64,000 bases of DNA from Durusdinium trenchii (lineage: Eukaryota; Sar; Dinophyceae; Suessiales; Symbiodiniaceae), in assembly GCA_963970005.1 (NCBI GenBank), contig CAXAMN010000001.1, positions 3,719,329 through 3,783,328 on the forward strand, written 5' to 3'. The notes below the pieces were generated by a model that worked only from the letters and a program-made list of their open reading frames with translations, was not told the origin of the DNA and did not search any database. Both the position numbers and the translations under genes were made by a program. Shown here piece after piece: positions 1 to 10,574 of this stretch (position 1 is the stretch's first letter; each line of letters starts with the position of its first letter).

Positions 1-877
1 GCGAGGACGGACAGACGGACAGGCGCGAGGAGTGTGGGGAGGTGAGGTGAAGGGTTCCGCCAGGCTGGAGTTGGTTTAGGAGGTGGGAGGTGGTTGAGGT
101 GCCACAGGATGCAGAGGGTCTGTTCTTGTTCCAAGCTAATGATTAGGTGGTTTTCAGGTAGTTGGAAGGGGACACTTTTTTGGAAGCAGTTCTTTTTAGG
201 TGTTTGGGAGGTGCACGATTTGAGCGGACATGGAAGACTGAGAAGATCGCTTCGGTCCCTCCCACCCTTTTCTTTCATTTTTGTGGGGTTGGGGGGTCGG
301 GGCTTGGGGAAGTTAGCTTGGTTACTGTTGAGATGCTTCACCACGCCTTCAAGGCGAAGCGGTTCTTTGGCCTTTGGGAGCTGGGGTCAGTCGCATTTCC
401 TTGACTCAGGTCGTGTTCCAAGTCGTGGCGTGCCCTTGCAGTCGGGGGTTTTGCACGCGGCTTTTTGTGGTCTCTGACCTCCAGGTCCAGGTTGTCACGC
501 AGGTCCCCGTTCTGCACCGGCAGTCGACCGAGTCGACCTCTGCGTCGGCCCCGGGGGCAGGCGTTTTTCCATGTACGCGAAGTACGTTCGACACTGGCCG
601 CCAGGCGTATCGCATGGTGTTCGTGGATGGAGAGCTTCACTCAGGCATTGCAATTGCGCAAAGTGCAGTTGTGGTGTGTTTCAGAGATGCAGAGTGGATC
701 AGTTGACCTTCTTTAGGCATCTCACCCCATGAGCCCTGGGAATTGAAGAAGGTTTGAACCATCTAGGAACCTTCCCCGCATCGCGCTTTCAGGCACCTTC
801 CCTCTCTCAAGGGCCACGGGGGGGAATCAGCTCAACCCGCATCTCGCACGACGCACGACGCGTTTTCGTCCTTGCAG
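1..877. other. No confident gene; weak open frames only
   Basis: I see no confident gene here. An open frame ending at 706 (about 480-706, plus strand) has acceptable codon use but competes with a second open frame over the same bases, so neither is called. The tract from 865 to 877 is pyrimidine-rich and ends in CAG, which looks like the 3' splice site of the exon that follows. Confidence 0.3.
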
Positions 878-1109
878 GGCCCGGCCGAGCACCCAGAGCT
901 CGGCCGAGTCGACTCTTCCGGCCATCCCCATCCACTTGTTCACCGCCGACCGGCCAGGACACTCGCAGCTTCCCTCCAAGGCCTTCGAAGCGACGTATCT
1001 CACGTCTTCGCGCGCGCACGATCTCGGCACGGTCGACCGTCACGTGCTTCGTCACGTGGATCCTGCGCAGGGTGATAGGCTCACGGTGATCGGCGAGGTG
1101 GATCGGTGA
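878..1109 (+). CDS. Putative internal or terminal exon, unknown protein
   Basis: The frame has no ATG but stays open from the CAG acceptor at 875-877 to TGA at 1107-1109. It has strong C/G third positions and a balanced, soluble composition, with segments such as LFTADRPGHSQLPSKAF and DPAQGDRLTVIGEVD. I do not recognise the family. Short GTGATAGGC-type repeats begin near its 3' end. The absence of a start codon, the upstream polypyrimidine-CAG and the codon bias support an exon; the true 3' boundary is not known. Confidence 0.4.
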
Positions 1110-3663
1110 TAGGCGCACGGTGATAGGCTCGGTGTCGGGTCCCGGGTCCACTTCCCAGCCCTAATACGTCGGTCATGTCGACTTGGTCCAAGTGGTTCTG
1201 TCGTTTGGTCGATCTGGGTGGGGTTCCGGAGGGTTCCGGTGATTACAGTGATTCATTTCTAGAATGTCACGGGGGTTCCAACATTTCAGTGCCTTTGCCT
1301 TAAGTGGCTGGGGGGAGGCTTAGAGGCATGAGCAAGTCCAACATAGTCCAACTACATTCTGACAGCACACATCACATGGAAGTGGATGAACATGGCCCCG
1401 ACAGGAAGACTAAATGTTTCCCCTTTACAAGAGCTTCTTTCCACGTCCCTCTGTCGGAGGCTTAAAAGCACTCACCTTTCGAGGGGGGGTCGATCTTCGT
1501 CTCAGGAGGCGCTGGTGGGTGGCCAGGAGGCCTTTGAAACCTGGAGTGACTTGGTCCGAAGAAGGGCGCCCCATATTGGGGTGGCAAGACACCGAGGTTC
1601 GTTACAAGATGTGACAAGTTTTGTTGACACGAAGTGGTTGATGTGAAGTGGTTGAGAGGACATGTGAAATAAGAGGTTGCAGAAGTCCTTTGTTGACAGA
1701 GTTTGACAGGGACCTCGACATCCCAGCCGGAGCCAAGACCGCTCGGCCTTGGGATCTGAACGAATTAAGAGAAGGGAGAGATGCAGATTCATCCCAGCTT
1801 GATTAATCCCCTATTAAAAACATGTAAAGCCTCTTCATACGGTAGATTTCTATTAATCAAGAGTCTACATAAAGTCTTGACGCAACATGACAAGGTGACA
1901 GCGCTTTTTCTTGATCTTGACACTGCACCCATATATCTCAATGTATTGTGTCATTGGTGGCGAGCCAGTCCTGGCAAGCTTTTGCTGCAGGTGATGCCGC
2001 TCAAACCCATTTCAACGCGCTCATGGAGCAGTTGCCTTGCCCCTGAGAGACAGAGAGAGAGAGAGAGAGACACAACAAAACCATGCCAATGGATTGCAAC
2101 CAAAGCAGACTCATGGACTTATGGACTTGTGCAACTGTCCAGAGAATGTCAATCCTGCATGTGGGGCACCCTTGCAGAAGAGAGATGTTTGCTCAGTTCC
2201 AGTTCTCTGTGCGTACAGACACCTTTCAAAGGAGATGGAGGATCGAGACAAAGTCTCAACCCCAATGGGATCAGCAGCCTCACACAACAAGGACATTTGG
2301 ACATGCTTCTCAAATAGTGACCCCAATGCCAAGGGGAGAAGGCAATATTAACATCATAGTTCCTCCCCAGATCAACGGTTGCTATTGGGCTTCTTGCTTC
2401 AAGTATAGGAAGGGGTGCCTGTGCGCTTTGGACCTCGCACTCTCTTATCCTTCTGATGTCCTCCTGCTGTCCTGTGGCCTCGCTCCTCCTGTTGTCCTCC
2501 GTGCCCTTTGGCCGTGCTGTCGTCCTGGTGTCTCCTGCCCTGTGTCATCCTCTTGTCCTCCTCGTGTCCTCTGGCCGCACTTGCAAACCCTGGGACACCA
2601 ACAGTTTGCCAGTGAGGCCGCAAAACAGCAGGAGGACAATAGCCACACAACCGACGGACAAAAAGGACAAGTGACAAGAGAAGGAAAACAACTGGACTCA
2701 GGGTTCACGGGTGCGGCCAGAGACTGCGGCCAGTGTTTTTTCTTAAGAGAGACGTACACTGTTTGGGGAAAATTTTCTTGTAACCTGTGCCCGGCATGCT
2801 TATAGTACGCAAAAAAAGAACGTAGAACTCATAACTCAACACCATTTCAATTTAGGTTGAACAAGTTGAGCCCACAACTCCAGTTTATTGGGATCTCTCC
2901 AGTCTTGGAGAAGCCGCACTTGGTGGCTCCACAGGCTTTTTGGGTTCGGCCGGAACTTTGCAGCAGACGCAACGAAACCCCATGTCTGCCTCCAGGCCTG
3001 AAGTCGATGTCTTTCAAACCAACAAGCGTGACATGCGATGATCTCAGCGGTGTCAGGAAGGGTGTGTAGCTCAAAAAGGGAGGCCTTCCAAAGACACCAT
3101 GACAGAAGGGAAATAGACCAAAAGCCACTGGGGGTTCCTTATTCAATTACAAACCCACATAGGCGGCCTCCCAGTCATCGACCCCCTGGAAGAAGGACAA
3201 TAGACCAAACGAAGATCCATCGCCGGGCTTTGTTCGGGGATGTGCGATGAAACGGCAATCGAATTGTGTGGGAGACAGGATATTCAGGGTCTTCCCAACA
3301 CCATCAGCTGCCCTGAAGGCGTTCTATCAAAATCGTCTTCTATGTCCAGAGTTTCACCAACTATGTCTCCTGTATAGCCACCATGATGGCTGCCAATGGA
3401 AGCATGTTGTTCAATCACTCGATAGTTTGGCCTCAATTCTTCCAGAACAGACATCTGGTGGGTTCGCTTTTGGTAAATGATCATCACTCACATATTCTCA
3501 CTGGTTTTGAACAAGGTCTCTACTAACCATCATTCTCCAATTTGCCTTCACATGAACCCATATGTTGGTAGCTATCGGGTGATCCTTGTAGTTCTTCAGC
3601 TGTTTTCCATCGGATGCCATGCTCAACTATGCTCAACTGACTCACTTCGGCGGAGTTTTCTAG
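1110..3663. other. Intergenic or intronic tract with simple repeats
   Basis: No convincing gene is seen in this 2.5 kb. It holds a (GA)n microsatellite at about 2043-2070 and a pyrimidine-rich stretch at about 2455-2590, built from imperfect repeats of TGTCCTCCTG/TGTCCTCTGGCC. Open frames of up to 240 codons (2083-2805) cross the repeat tract, but their composition looks non-coding. CAATAGACC/AATAGACCAAA direct repeats lie at about 3111 and 3199. Confidence 0.3.
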
Positions 3664-3819
3664 GATACGAAGCCCCTCATTTCAACAGAAACCTTTCGCA
3701 CTGCTGTCGGTTCCAAAAGGCTCTGGAGATCTGTCAAGAAGACCCTGTCCGGTGGAGGCTCAAACGCCCAGACCCCGCGTCTCAGCTACGCCCACGCTCC
3801 ACGCGAACAGCGCGCATAG
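3664..3819 (+). CDS. Putative exon, unknown protein
   Basis: The frame opens just after an in-frame TAG (3661-3663) and runs to TAG at 3817-3819. It is basic and Ser/Gly-rich in the middle (VKKTLSGGGSNAQTPRLSY). Codon use improves towards the 3' half. The overlapping +2 frame is also open, so the choice of frame is an inference. No family was recognised. Confidence 0.3.
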   Translation, partial: DTKPLISTETFRTAVGSKRLWRSVKKTLSGGGSNAQTPRLSYAHAPREQRA

Positions 3820-4372
3820 GCTTGGGTGCGGAAAGCTGGCGGCCCTGAACCAGGCGGGGTCACGAGTCACGTGAAGGGAGCGAGCCCGAGTCAAGGCATC
3901 AGACCGATCGCAAGGATTGTGAAGACTTAAGGTGCTCATTCTTTCCCAAAGAAAGAAGGATGTAGCCTTTGATCCACTTTCAACACTGAGTGCCAGCTCG
4001 TCAGAAGCCAGGAAAAACTTGCGAGTTTGCAGGTCTGTAGGTTTGTAATGGTTTGTAGTACGGGAGTCTGTTTGGGCAGAGGGTCTTTCAATGTTTCTCG
4101 TGGTTTTTCACTTGCTGAGACCATGACTTGGGCTGGGCACCAGTCATATGTTCCAGGTTCCGCGGTGAATTCGTTTTTGTCAATGTAGTCATACAAAATA
4201 TATTTATATATTATATACATATCATATACCCTCCGCCTCATTGAAACCATCATTGTTTCAATGGTCTTGGCTGAGCAACCAATGTTTTACTAAGGATTTT
4301 GCACTACAAAACCAAGTCAACCATTTTAAGTATGGTCTTGGACTCTCAGGGTATATATGATGGTGGCTCAGC

Positions 4373-4963
4373 ATGAAGATCCCATGGCAATTGGCATCTC
4401 TCCGGTGGTTGCACCCATTTGCTGGGCGACCGCCTCGTTGTTGGGGGTCGACGTCGCGGCTTCTCTCTGTGAAGGCCGTCTTTCGGGATGTGGCCTATGT
4501 GTCCTTGCCCGAGGCGCGACGCGTTGTTTTCCGCAGTCAACGCGTTTTTCTGCGCGCCCAACCAACAGCGCGACGCATTCTTCCACGGAGGGTTACCATG
4601 GAGGTCGGCCTCCTTGGTCTGTCGCTGTTGCTGGCTGAAGAGAATCTGTCGGTGAATCACGGAAAGATTTTACGCTACCCAAACCAGGCCATTCCCATTT
4701 TGGGTCGAGCGGAAGGTGGGGAATTTGACCACTTGGTGCATCAGCTCCTTCGAACTGGCCTTCCGCTCTGTCCTTCGTCCTCTCAGGCTTTCGGGGAACC
4801 ACTCCCCTTTGGCCCGCTAAAGACACCGCAGAAAGACTTAATTACCAGCCATTTGGGATCCCCATCAGATCCCCAACATTCCCCGACTAAGAAAAGCATC
4901 CACGGTCCCAAGTGTGTGGTGCATATCCAAGGTCTGAAGAAGCACTGCCCTTGCATAATGTAA
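4373..4963 (+). CDS. Hypothetical protein, 196 codons
   Basis: An ATG-initiated plus-strand frame of 196 codons, one of the longer open host frames outside the mobile elements. The central part (about residues 30-110) has coding-like composition, while the C-terminal part is Pro/Ser/His-rich. The minus strand and another plus frame are also open across 4370-4640, where the DNA is CpG-rich, so this may be chance openness. No domain, signal peptide or transmembrane segment stands out. Confidence 0.3.
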   Translation: MKIPWQLASLRWLHPFAGRPPRCWGSTSRLLSVKAVFRDVAYVSLPEARRVVFRSQRVFLRAQPTARRILPRRVTMEVGLLGLSLLLAEENLSVNHGKILRYPNQAIPILGRAEGGEFDHLVHQLLRTGLPLCPSSSQAFGEPLPFGPLKTPQKDLITSHLGSPSDPQHSPTKKSIHGPKCVVHIQGLKKHCPCIM

Positions 4964-5077
4964 TAATACATATTATATATTATATATAACTATACGGTAG
5001 TATTGTTCCATGGAATCATATGAAATGATTCTGTACAAGTCGAAGCCAGCAAGAAGGAGGTGCTCCGATGTGCTCGG

Positions 5078-5106
5078 TTTCGACCGCGGTTTCGACCGCG
5101 GTTTCT
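5078..5106. repeat. Tandem 12-bp repeat
   Basis: The 12-mer GGTTTCGACCGC is repeated a little over two times. The unit contains the palindrome ACCGCGGT at each junction. Confidence 0.7.
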
Positions 5107-5474
5107 GAGGCGGCCAATGAGCCGGAGATGACTTTGGAGATGGAGCGACACTGAGATGAAACCCCGACCGTTCTTTTGCGGCCGGCCGACTGGTGGAAAA
5201 GGGGTGTGTGAACATAGCCATTGCACATGAAGGACTTGGCCCAGCCATTTCAACCTGGAAAGCAAGCACTTCAGAGATTTAGATAGATTTAGTAGGTGAT
5301 TGCTTGCCCCTTTGCATCCTCCTATCAAGTGCCCCAATCTGCTCAGGTCTTTGTAAGCACAGGTGCCTGTTGGGAGCTCAGTTGATGCACTCCAAGGATT
5401 AGGGCTCGAAGATCAGCTTCGTTTGGGTGGTTTCTACAAGTTTTCAATGTGTTTCACCAATCTTCTCAACCCAC

Positions 5475-5573
5475 ATGGGTACAGACAGGGGAGATTTGTC
5501 AACGGTTGGGGCAGCGGCACTCCTCGACGGCGAGCCTGACAGCTCGACCTGGAAAGACGTCCCCCCAAAATGA
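5475..5573 (+). CDS. Short ORF or exon, unknown
   Basis: ATG at 5475 opens a 32-codon frame ending with TGA at 5571-5573. Codon use is strongly GC3 (GCAGCGGCACTCCTCGACGG). The frame is also open upstream to about 5402, so this may be the 3' end of an exon instead of a short gene. It encodes an acidic stretch, LLDGEPDSSTWKDVPPK. No family was recognised. Confidence 0.3.
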   Translation: MGTDRGDLSTVGAAALLDGEPDSSTWKDVPPK

Positions 5574-5698
5574 CCGGAGAAAAGGACCAGCTAAGCTACC
5601 ACTTCGTGATGCCCGTGATTTTTTTATTCTATCAAATGCCAGTCCTTTGACTCCATTGAAAACCGTTTTCGGGGGATAATTTGTGAAGACACTTGCAG

Positions 5699-5859
5699 AT
5701 TTTCACGATTTTCACAAGCTGTGGAAGCTGGCCACCCAACCGGAAGACCTAGGCAGTGCCCCACGGATGTTGGTGAACGTGGGCGCTGGCCGCAAGCTGA
5801 AGGCAGAGAGGGATACCTCTGGTGCTTCTGCAGGGTCTGAGTTCTGGTGCTTCTGGTGA
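5699..5859 (+). CDS. Putative exon, unknown protein
   Basis: It follows a TTGCAG acceptor (AG at 5697-5698) and is open to TGA at 5857-5859. It contains a basic segment (NVGAGRKLKAERD) and good C/G third positions. A donor may lie inside, near the GGGTCTGAG at about 5831. It lies on the same strand as the 5475 ORF and just upstream of the 30-bp repeat at 5870, so these may be pieces of one intron-rich gene. Confidence 0.4.
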
Positions 5860-5869
5860 ATGCATTCCT

Positions 5870-5957
5870 TTGCCGCCAACCAGCTTGCCAGCTTGCAAAA
5901 CAACCAGCTTGCCAACTTGGAGATTGTGAACAACCAGCTTGCCAACTTAGAGATTCC
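5870..5957. repeat. Three-copy ~30-bp tandem repeat
   Basis: The unit AACAACCAGCTTGCCAACTT plus a GGAGATTGTG-like tail occurs about three times, the first copy more diverged. On the plus strand it can encode NNQLANLEI-type repeats, which look like a leucine-rich-repeat consensus; on the minus strand it encodes a KLASW-type repeat. Whether either is translated is unknown. Confidence 0.65.
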
Positions 5958-6592
5958 ATCAATGACAGATCCAATTGTTTGGGATGGAAGCTTGAACAAG
6001 AAAAACAACTGCCATCATTCCGTACCTCCAGATCTTTTGCACCTCATATGATCGTGGCTGTCCTCACCGGAGGGTCAACTCTGCGCGTGCATGGCTCTTC
6101 GGCCATGTGGCGTCGCGTTGCTTCTTGACCGAATACACCGTCATCGACTGACGCCTGTCCGGTGCTTTCGTGAAGGACTTCGCGTGTCTCGTCACGTGGG
6201 TCTGGCGGTGTACACACTGTAGACTTGAAACAAAAGAAAGACAAACGTTATCTTTGTTTTCCAGAAGGGTGCAACTCTCGGTGTGAAAAAACTTCGGGGT
6301 AGTGGGCCCTGGCGTTATGATTTCCTGTAAAACGTCGACGTTGATCTGGTTCAGGGCTCTACACATCACCATTTCAGCATGGCTCTACACATCTCCATTA
6401 TGGTTTCTATTAAGGATTATGGCTCTACACGAAGGTCACACGAAGGTCATGGCTAAGCCATTGGCAGTTCTCTCCCTTGGTCTCTGTAGGTCTGGACCCG
6501 TCAGGTCATTGAAACACACGTGAGCCTCGATGGGCGCGGGCGCTCAGAGAATGGCCGATCTGGCACGGCAGTTGATGGTCTTGCTGTCTTAG

Positions 6593-6784
6593 CATGTCGT
6601 AGTGGCACCCCAAATCCGAAATGGATTATATCATTTCAAGTCTCAAAGGCTGATTGCTGACTTTGTACAACACTTACAGAACAGGGAATCGAAAGAGGGA
6701 ACTAGTCATACGAATCACTTTCAAGGGTTGGATGACTTCAGTATTGGTCTGGAAGGTTTGGCCTTGAGTTTTACGAATTCTTGA
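6593..6784 (+). CDS. Putative exon, unknown protein
   Basis: Open after a CTTAG that would serve as acceptor (AG at 6591-6592), running to TGA at 6782-6784. Composition is that of a soluble protein (QRLIADFVQHLQNRESKEG). Third positions are less GC-biased than in other exons here. No domain was recognised. Confidence 0.35.
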   Translation, partial: HVVVAPQIRNGLYHFKSQRLIADFVQHLQNRESKEGTSHTNHFQGLDDFSIGLEGLALSFTNS

Positions 6785-6841
6785 CTTGTGCAGTGATGCC
6801 CACGGTATTGGACATGTTAAACATCTCCTGCCTACTCAATC

Positions 6842-7024
6842 ATGGCAAACATTGTGGTATTGGGTGCTACGGGGACGCAGCCAAACTTGCAAATCTTACA
6901 GAATTACGCGCCCATGATTCTCACTTTCCAATTCACCGCAAAACGCCGTTTTGAAGGCGGGCAAGGGAATTTGGTCCATCATCATCCAATGCCTGTGTTA
7001 ACCCGTCGATACGTAAAGGTCTAA
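6842..7024 (+). CDS. Small hypothetical protein, 60 aa
   Basis: A complete ATG-to-TAA frame of 60 codons beginning MANIVVLGATGTQPN, with no upstream in-frame extension needed. The start resembles a small beta-strand-glycine segment, but the protein is too short to place in a family. It ends with a basic RRYVKV. It could be a real short gene or a first exon. Confidence 0.35.
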   Translation: MANIVVLGATGTQPNLQILQNYAPMILTFQFTAKRRFEGGQGNLVHHHPMPVLTRRYVKV

Positions 7025-7500
7025 ATGGTTGTGTTCCTTCTTTGAGATGGACTGTTCTTCTGAAGACGTTTGCTTTCGTGGAACTAACTATCCCACAAGG
7101 CTCGCTTCCCTACTCCGAGACAGCTGCTGAACAGGTTTGAACGTTTGTTTGCATGATGGAAATACATTTTGGCTGACATAAAGGGTGCTAAAGGGAACCC
7201 TCACAGGGCTCTACTTGCCTTTTCAACCTAAGTGCATATGTGTAGGTTTAAGTCTAAGTCCCGAGAACGCCCAAGCAGAATGAGTCAGCGACTAGGTGTG
7301 CTTGGCTGGTGGTAGGTTGAGACAATCACTTAGATGTTCAGGTTTTGTCATCCTCCTTGCGCGTGTCGGGCCTGCCATGCCTCAAGAGAGGCTGACCCAT
7401 AGACCCTACACCCAAGACACGAGTATAAGGCAGCGTCAGCGTATTAGTTTTTTCAAGCGTTTCAAGATTCAAGCGTGCACACTTTAGTGCACACTTTAGA

Positions 7501-7689
7501 TTCATCCTGCCCGTTTGGATCCGTTCTGTTGCCTCCTTCATGGTCACTCACCCGCAACGCCCATCCCGCGTTGCGGCTTCGTCAGAAATGACACTGCCCT
7601 CTGCAATGGCTTGTGCCGTGTCAGGGGGTCTCAGGAAGTTGGACGGTCGCGGGTCCTGCGGGTGTTTGATTTCATACTCTCGACTGTAG
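7501..7689 (+). CDS. Putative exon, unknown protein
   Basis: The frame is open through to TAG at 7687-7689 and has Ala/Ser/Met-rich coding-like composition (VAASSEMTLPSAMACAVSGG). A second plus frame with an ATG is also open here. Evidence is codon use only. Confidence 0.25.
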   Translation, partial: FILPVWIRSVASFMVTHPQRPSRVAASSEMTLPSAMACAVSGGLRKLDGRGSCGCLISYSRL

Positions 7690-7879
7690 AGACTGTTTGG
7701 TTAGCATAGTTGGCGTGGTTGCTATTTGTAGAGAGGGTTGGTTTGGGCTACCTTCAGCTGTGTCCACCTAAAATGGTGTGCTTGGGACCACATGACCACA
7801 CGGTGTTCACCTGGTCGCTGACATGTAGGGATGGGTCCGGAGCCTGGGTGCGCTGGTGCACCGCCATGTGTGAAGGTAG

Positions 7880-8173
7880 GTGAAGGGGTCCCGCCATCTG
7901 CCCACTTTAGAGATCTTACAGATGGACATCGGACCAATCCAGGTGCATAGGCCACATAGAAATTCGGCAGAACAGACAAGGTCCTTCTTCAAAGAGCATT
8001 TGGACGCCACGAAGCCAGTGATGTCATTTTCTTTGCGGTCGGAGACCTCTGACTGTGTGGCGTTCACAAGCTTCTTGTGTGGCGTTCGCTCCCTCCAAGC
8101 TTCGCTCTTCGTGGCGAACGAGAGGTTTGTTCAACATGTCTGTTCCTCCGGACCCATCGCCGTCCACCGTTGA
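7880..8173 (+). CDS. Hypothetical protein, 97 codons
   Basis: A 97-codon plus-strand frame ending with TGA at 8171-8173. The middle (LQMDIGPIQVHRP) and end (ASLFVANERFVQHVC) look protein-like. Near 8068-8105 the DNA carries a 7-bp inverted repeat, CGTTCGC/GCGAACG. No family was recognised; it may be an exon because the 5' part is weaker. Confidence 0.3.
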   Translation: MKGSRHLPTLEILQMDIGPIQVHRPHRNSAEQTRSFFKEHLDATKPVMSFSLRSETSDCVAFTSFLCGVRSLQASLFVANERFVQHVCSSGPIAVHR

Positions 8174-8883
8174 TGCCAAGGTCTAAGGCGATTGGTCCAG
8201 CCTTAAGGTCTGCAAGTGGACACTGACGGTGGACTCTCGAAGCCGAGCCCTCTATCTACATAAGTGTGTGCGCGCTTTAAAGCCATGTACTTGTGCATAG
8301 CGGAAGATGCATATGTATGCATTTGGAGATGAACATTCTGTTCAGCTCCGTCTTCCATAAGTACATGGCTTTACGTCCATTTTCTCGAAAAAACCCATCC
8401 ACACTATCTTCTGGTACTTTCATGTACTTCGACCTTTTCACCGTCGTCCCACGAGGTGCTTGCAGCTGAGGATGCTGAGGCTGGTGCGTGTTTTCTTTTT
8501 GGGTGCTAGAAGCCATTCTGAGAGACCGAGCTTGACAGGAACTGTTCAAGGAAACCAAACGCCCAGGAAGGCAGAAGGCACGAAACACTTTGAAGGCATG
8601 TAGTGCTGGGAGGACTTGATCTATCTTGATCACAGTATCTCCCCACCAATTGCGACTTTCCAATAGTTCTAGTCCCAGGCCATCCCGAATTATGAGGAAG
8701 GAAATCATGCAACAATGCATTTGTCCTTTACATAGTATTGAGATGCCCATAACACGCATGCCTTTCAAACCGTTGCCTAGAAATGCGAGTCCATGCACCA
8801 CCCGAGACCTCCCCACCTCATCTCTTCACCCTCCGTTTCGCGCGCGTGCCGGCCGGCCGTTTAGCGCGCGCGCGTGCTGCCGC

Positions 8884-8985
8884 GATGAGTTGGTCGGCAC
8901 CCGGAACCAGGTGCAGCATGAGGTGCTTCAGCAGCAGTCCGAGTCTTCGCGCTTTGTCCAGAGCATCATCGCCGAGGCGCCAGTT
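8884..8985 (+). CDS. Putative exon encoding Gln-rich helical segment
   Basis: A GC3-rich frame encodes a polar, likely helical or coiled-coil stretch (QVQHEVLQQQSESSRFVQSI). It lies within the longer open frame 8626-9048, but only this part has coding-like usage. The following TCCGGGGGGG is not coding-like. Both strands are open here because the region is CpG-rich. Confidence 0.3.
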
Positions 8986-9804
8986 ACGAGTCCGGGGGGG
9001 TGGCCGAACGCGACGCCGCGAATGAGGGTTAGAGTGAAAACGAAGTGACCAATCCGCCATGGGCTGATTGGGTCCACCAGATCCCAAGAACTGGATGCTT
9101 TGGTCGGTCATGGGGCCCCTCAGATTTGGATTGTAAAACCTCATCATATATGGGGAGTTTCTTGTTCAACAAGAGTCACATTCGGAATTGGATTGGGATG
9201 GGATTCGATCGGATTCGTCGCGGGCGAACACTTCTGCAGCCAGTTCTGCTCGAGAAGTGAGGGCCGTTGAGACGGTCTTCGATTTCAGAGCCTGAAGATG
9301 CCGTAACGGTGATGGTCACATTCTTGAGGTGCTGGATACTTCATTCCTGGTGCTTGAATGTGCTTGACACATTTCCTATGTTAGCCTACGTAGCATGGAC
9401 ACGACAAGATACTGGTGGAGTTCGGCATGTGGAATGGCCACATGAACGAAACACGAACCCCCAAAAACACGACATCTAGTTCCCCCCCAAAAAAGAAGTT
9501 TCGTGGGACACCTGTCATGGACCTTCATTTTTTGTTTAATTTTCTCCAACGAGCTCCGCCCATAGCATAAGTTTCCACTGTCAACTCGTGAAATCCACCG
9601 TCTGCCCGGCCAGCGCCGATGGCAATGGCGGCTGCTTGGCTTGTTAATGGACTGTTTTTTTTTTTCAGTGACGGCCCAGACAGGCCACGCACAGACAGTG
9701 GGACGAAAATGGAAGAAATCCATCAGAAGAGAGCCATGTTTTCCACTTGATCCGTGCAATCCACGCGCCGAGAGTAAGAACAAACCTGCGGCGTGTGGTG
9801 CGGG
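8986..9804. other. Intergenic or intronic tract
   Basis: No gene is called. A T-run followed by CAG at 9653-9669 is an excellent 3' splice-site lookalike on the plus strand, shortly before the CS-domain-like exon at 9805. A 206-codon minus-strand frame (9376-9996) overlaps this but has poor composition and runs antisense to that exon. Confidence 0.3.
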
Positions 9805-9966
9805 ATGTTTGTTCCTCGAACCAAACGCGAGGAGATCAAATGGACGCAGTCGGAAGAAGACATTACACTGAAAGTGGCTGTCGACGCATCCACCAAGAAG
9901 GAAGATGTGAAATTCAAGGCGCCCAACGAAAGACAATCGGACAGAGCTGCGGCTCCAGCTGAATGA
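9805..9966 (+). CDS. p23/CS-domain-like mini-exon
   Basis: A 53-codon frame from ATG 9805 to TGA 9964-9966. It reads like the first half of a CS domain (HSP90 co-chaperone p23, NudC, SGT1 families): a basic lead (KREEIKWTQ), the conserved Trp-x-Gln, an acidic pair, alternating hydrophobics (DITLKVAVDAST) and a K/D-V-K-F strand. In CS domains this is the beta1-beta2-beta3 pattern of a seven-strand sandwich. The rest of the domain is not visible, so this is probably one exon or a fragment. The domain reading is pattern recognition, not a search result. It lies 0.3 kb upstream of the copia LTR. Confidence 0.45.
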   Translation: MFVPRTKREEIKWTQSEEDITLKVAVDASTKKEDVKFKAPNERQSDRAAAPAE

Positions 9967-10279
9967 AACTGGATCCGGTGTTGGAAGACATGTCAAGTGG
10001 TTGGAAGCAATCCACCAGCAAGCTCAGGTCCCAGGTTTCTTTGGTACTCACTGACTCCTTCTTTAAACTCGAAAAGCGCAAGGGCTTTTTAGGCCTGAGG
10101 CGCATCATGTAAGGTAATTCGACCGTCATGCGAAAGGAAAGCTGTTGTGTTCTATGGTTGGGGCTTGATTGTGCACTCCTATACATCCTTAAGCCATCTG
10201 ATAGCCCTTTGATTCAAACGGGATTCATTTCGCTTCAGGACTAGACTATATATATATATATATATTGTATATTATATAT
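9967..10279. other. Short non-coding tract with TA microsatellite
   Basis: No gene is seen. It ends in a (TA)n/TATT microsatellite (10244-10279), which is the target site of the copia element. ATATAT flanks both outer LTR ends. Confidence 0.6.
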
Positions 10280-10441
10280 TGTAAAACTCGCTAGTTTGGA
10301 TGCTGTCTCACACGTCCCGCTCGGTTCGCATGGTTCGAACGTCCAAAGGGCGGGAGGGAGGCAACTAGCATTTGGAAAAGGCGAGGCGGCCTTTGGTTAG
10401 TAGGAACAGGGTTTCCTAAGATCCTAGGGTAGAGATCAACA
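10280..10441 (+). repeat. 5' LTR of copia element
   Basis: 162 bp, TG...CA. It matches the 3' LTR at 160 of 162 positions. It contains CTAGTTTGGATGCTGTCTCA near the left end and a B-box-like GGTTCGAACGTCC. Confidence 0.95.
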
Positions 10442-10442
10442 T

Positions 10443-10455
10443 TGGTAGCGGAGCC
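10443..10455 (+). other. Primer-binding site (tRNA 3' end complement)
   Basis: TGGTAGCGGAGCC begins one base after the 5' LTR. It resembles the TGGTATCAGAGC primer site of plant copia elements, which pairs with the 3' end of initiator Met-tRNA including CCA. The variant bases suggest pairing with the corresponding dinoflagellate tRNA; which tRNA is inferred. Confidence 0.7.
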
Positions 10456-10574
10456 TCCGCAAGGAGGCATAGGTCCTTTTGGTTTGGGAAATTCACCTAG
10501 GGTAGGTTCTCAGTTACATTTGGTCGATTTGAAAGTTTTGTTGCACGACAATTTACCCTCGACTGTGAACTGCC

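Noticed and set aside
2083-2805. 240-codon plus ORF
   Set aside because: Crosses a pyrimidine repeat tract; Cys/Leu/Pro-rich repeat composition, no coding-like codon use.
7160-7178. CATTTTGGCT resembling the end of the spliced leader
   Set aside because: Only ten bases match, without the CCGTAGC start or a downstream coding start.
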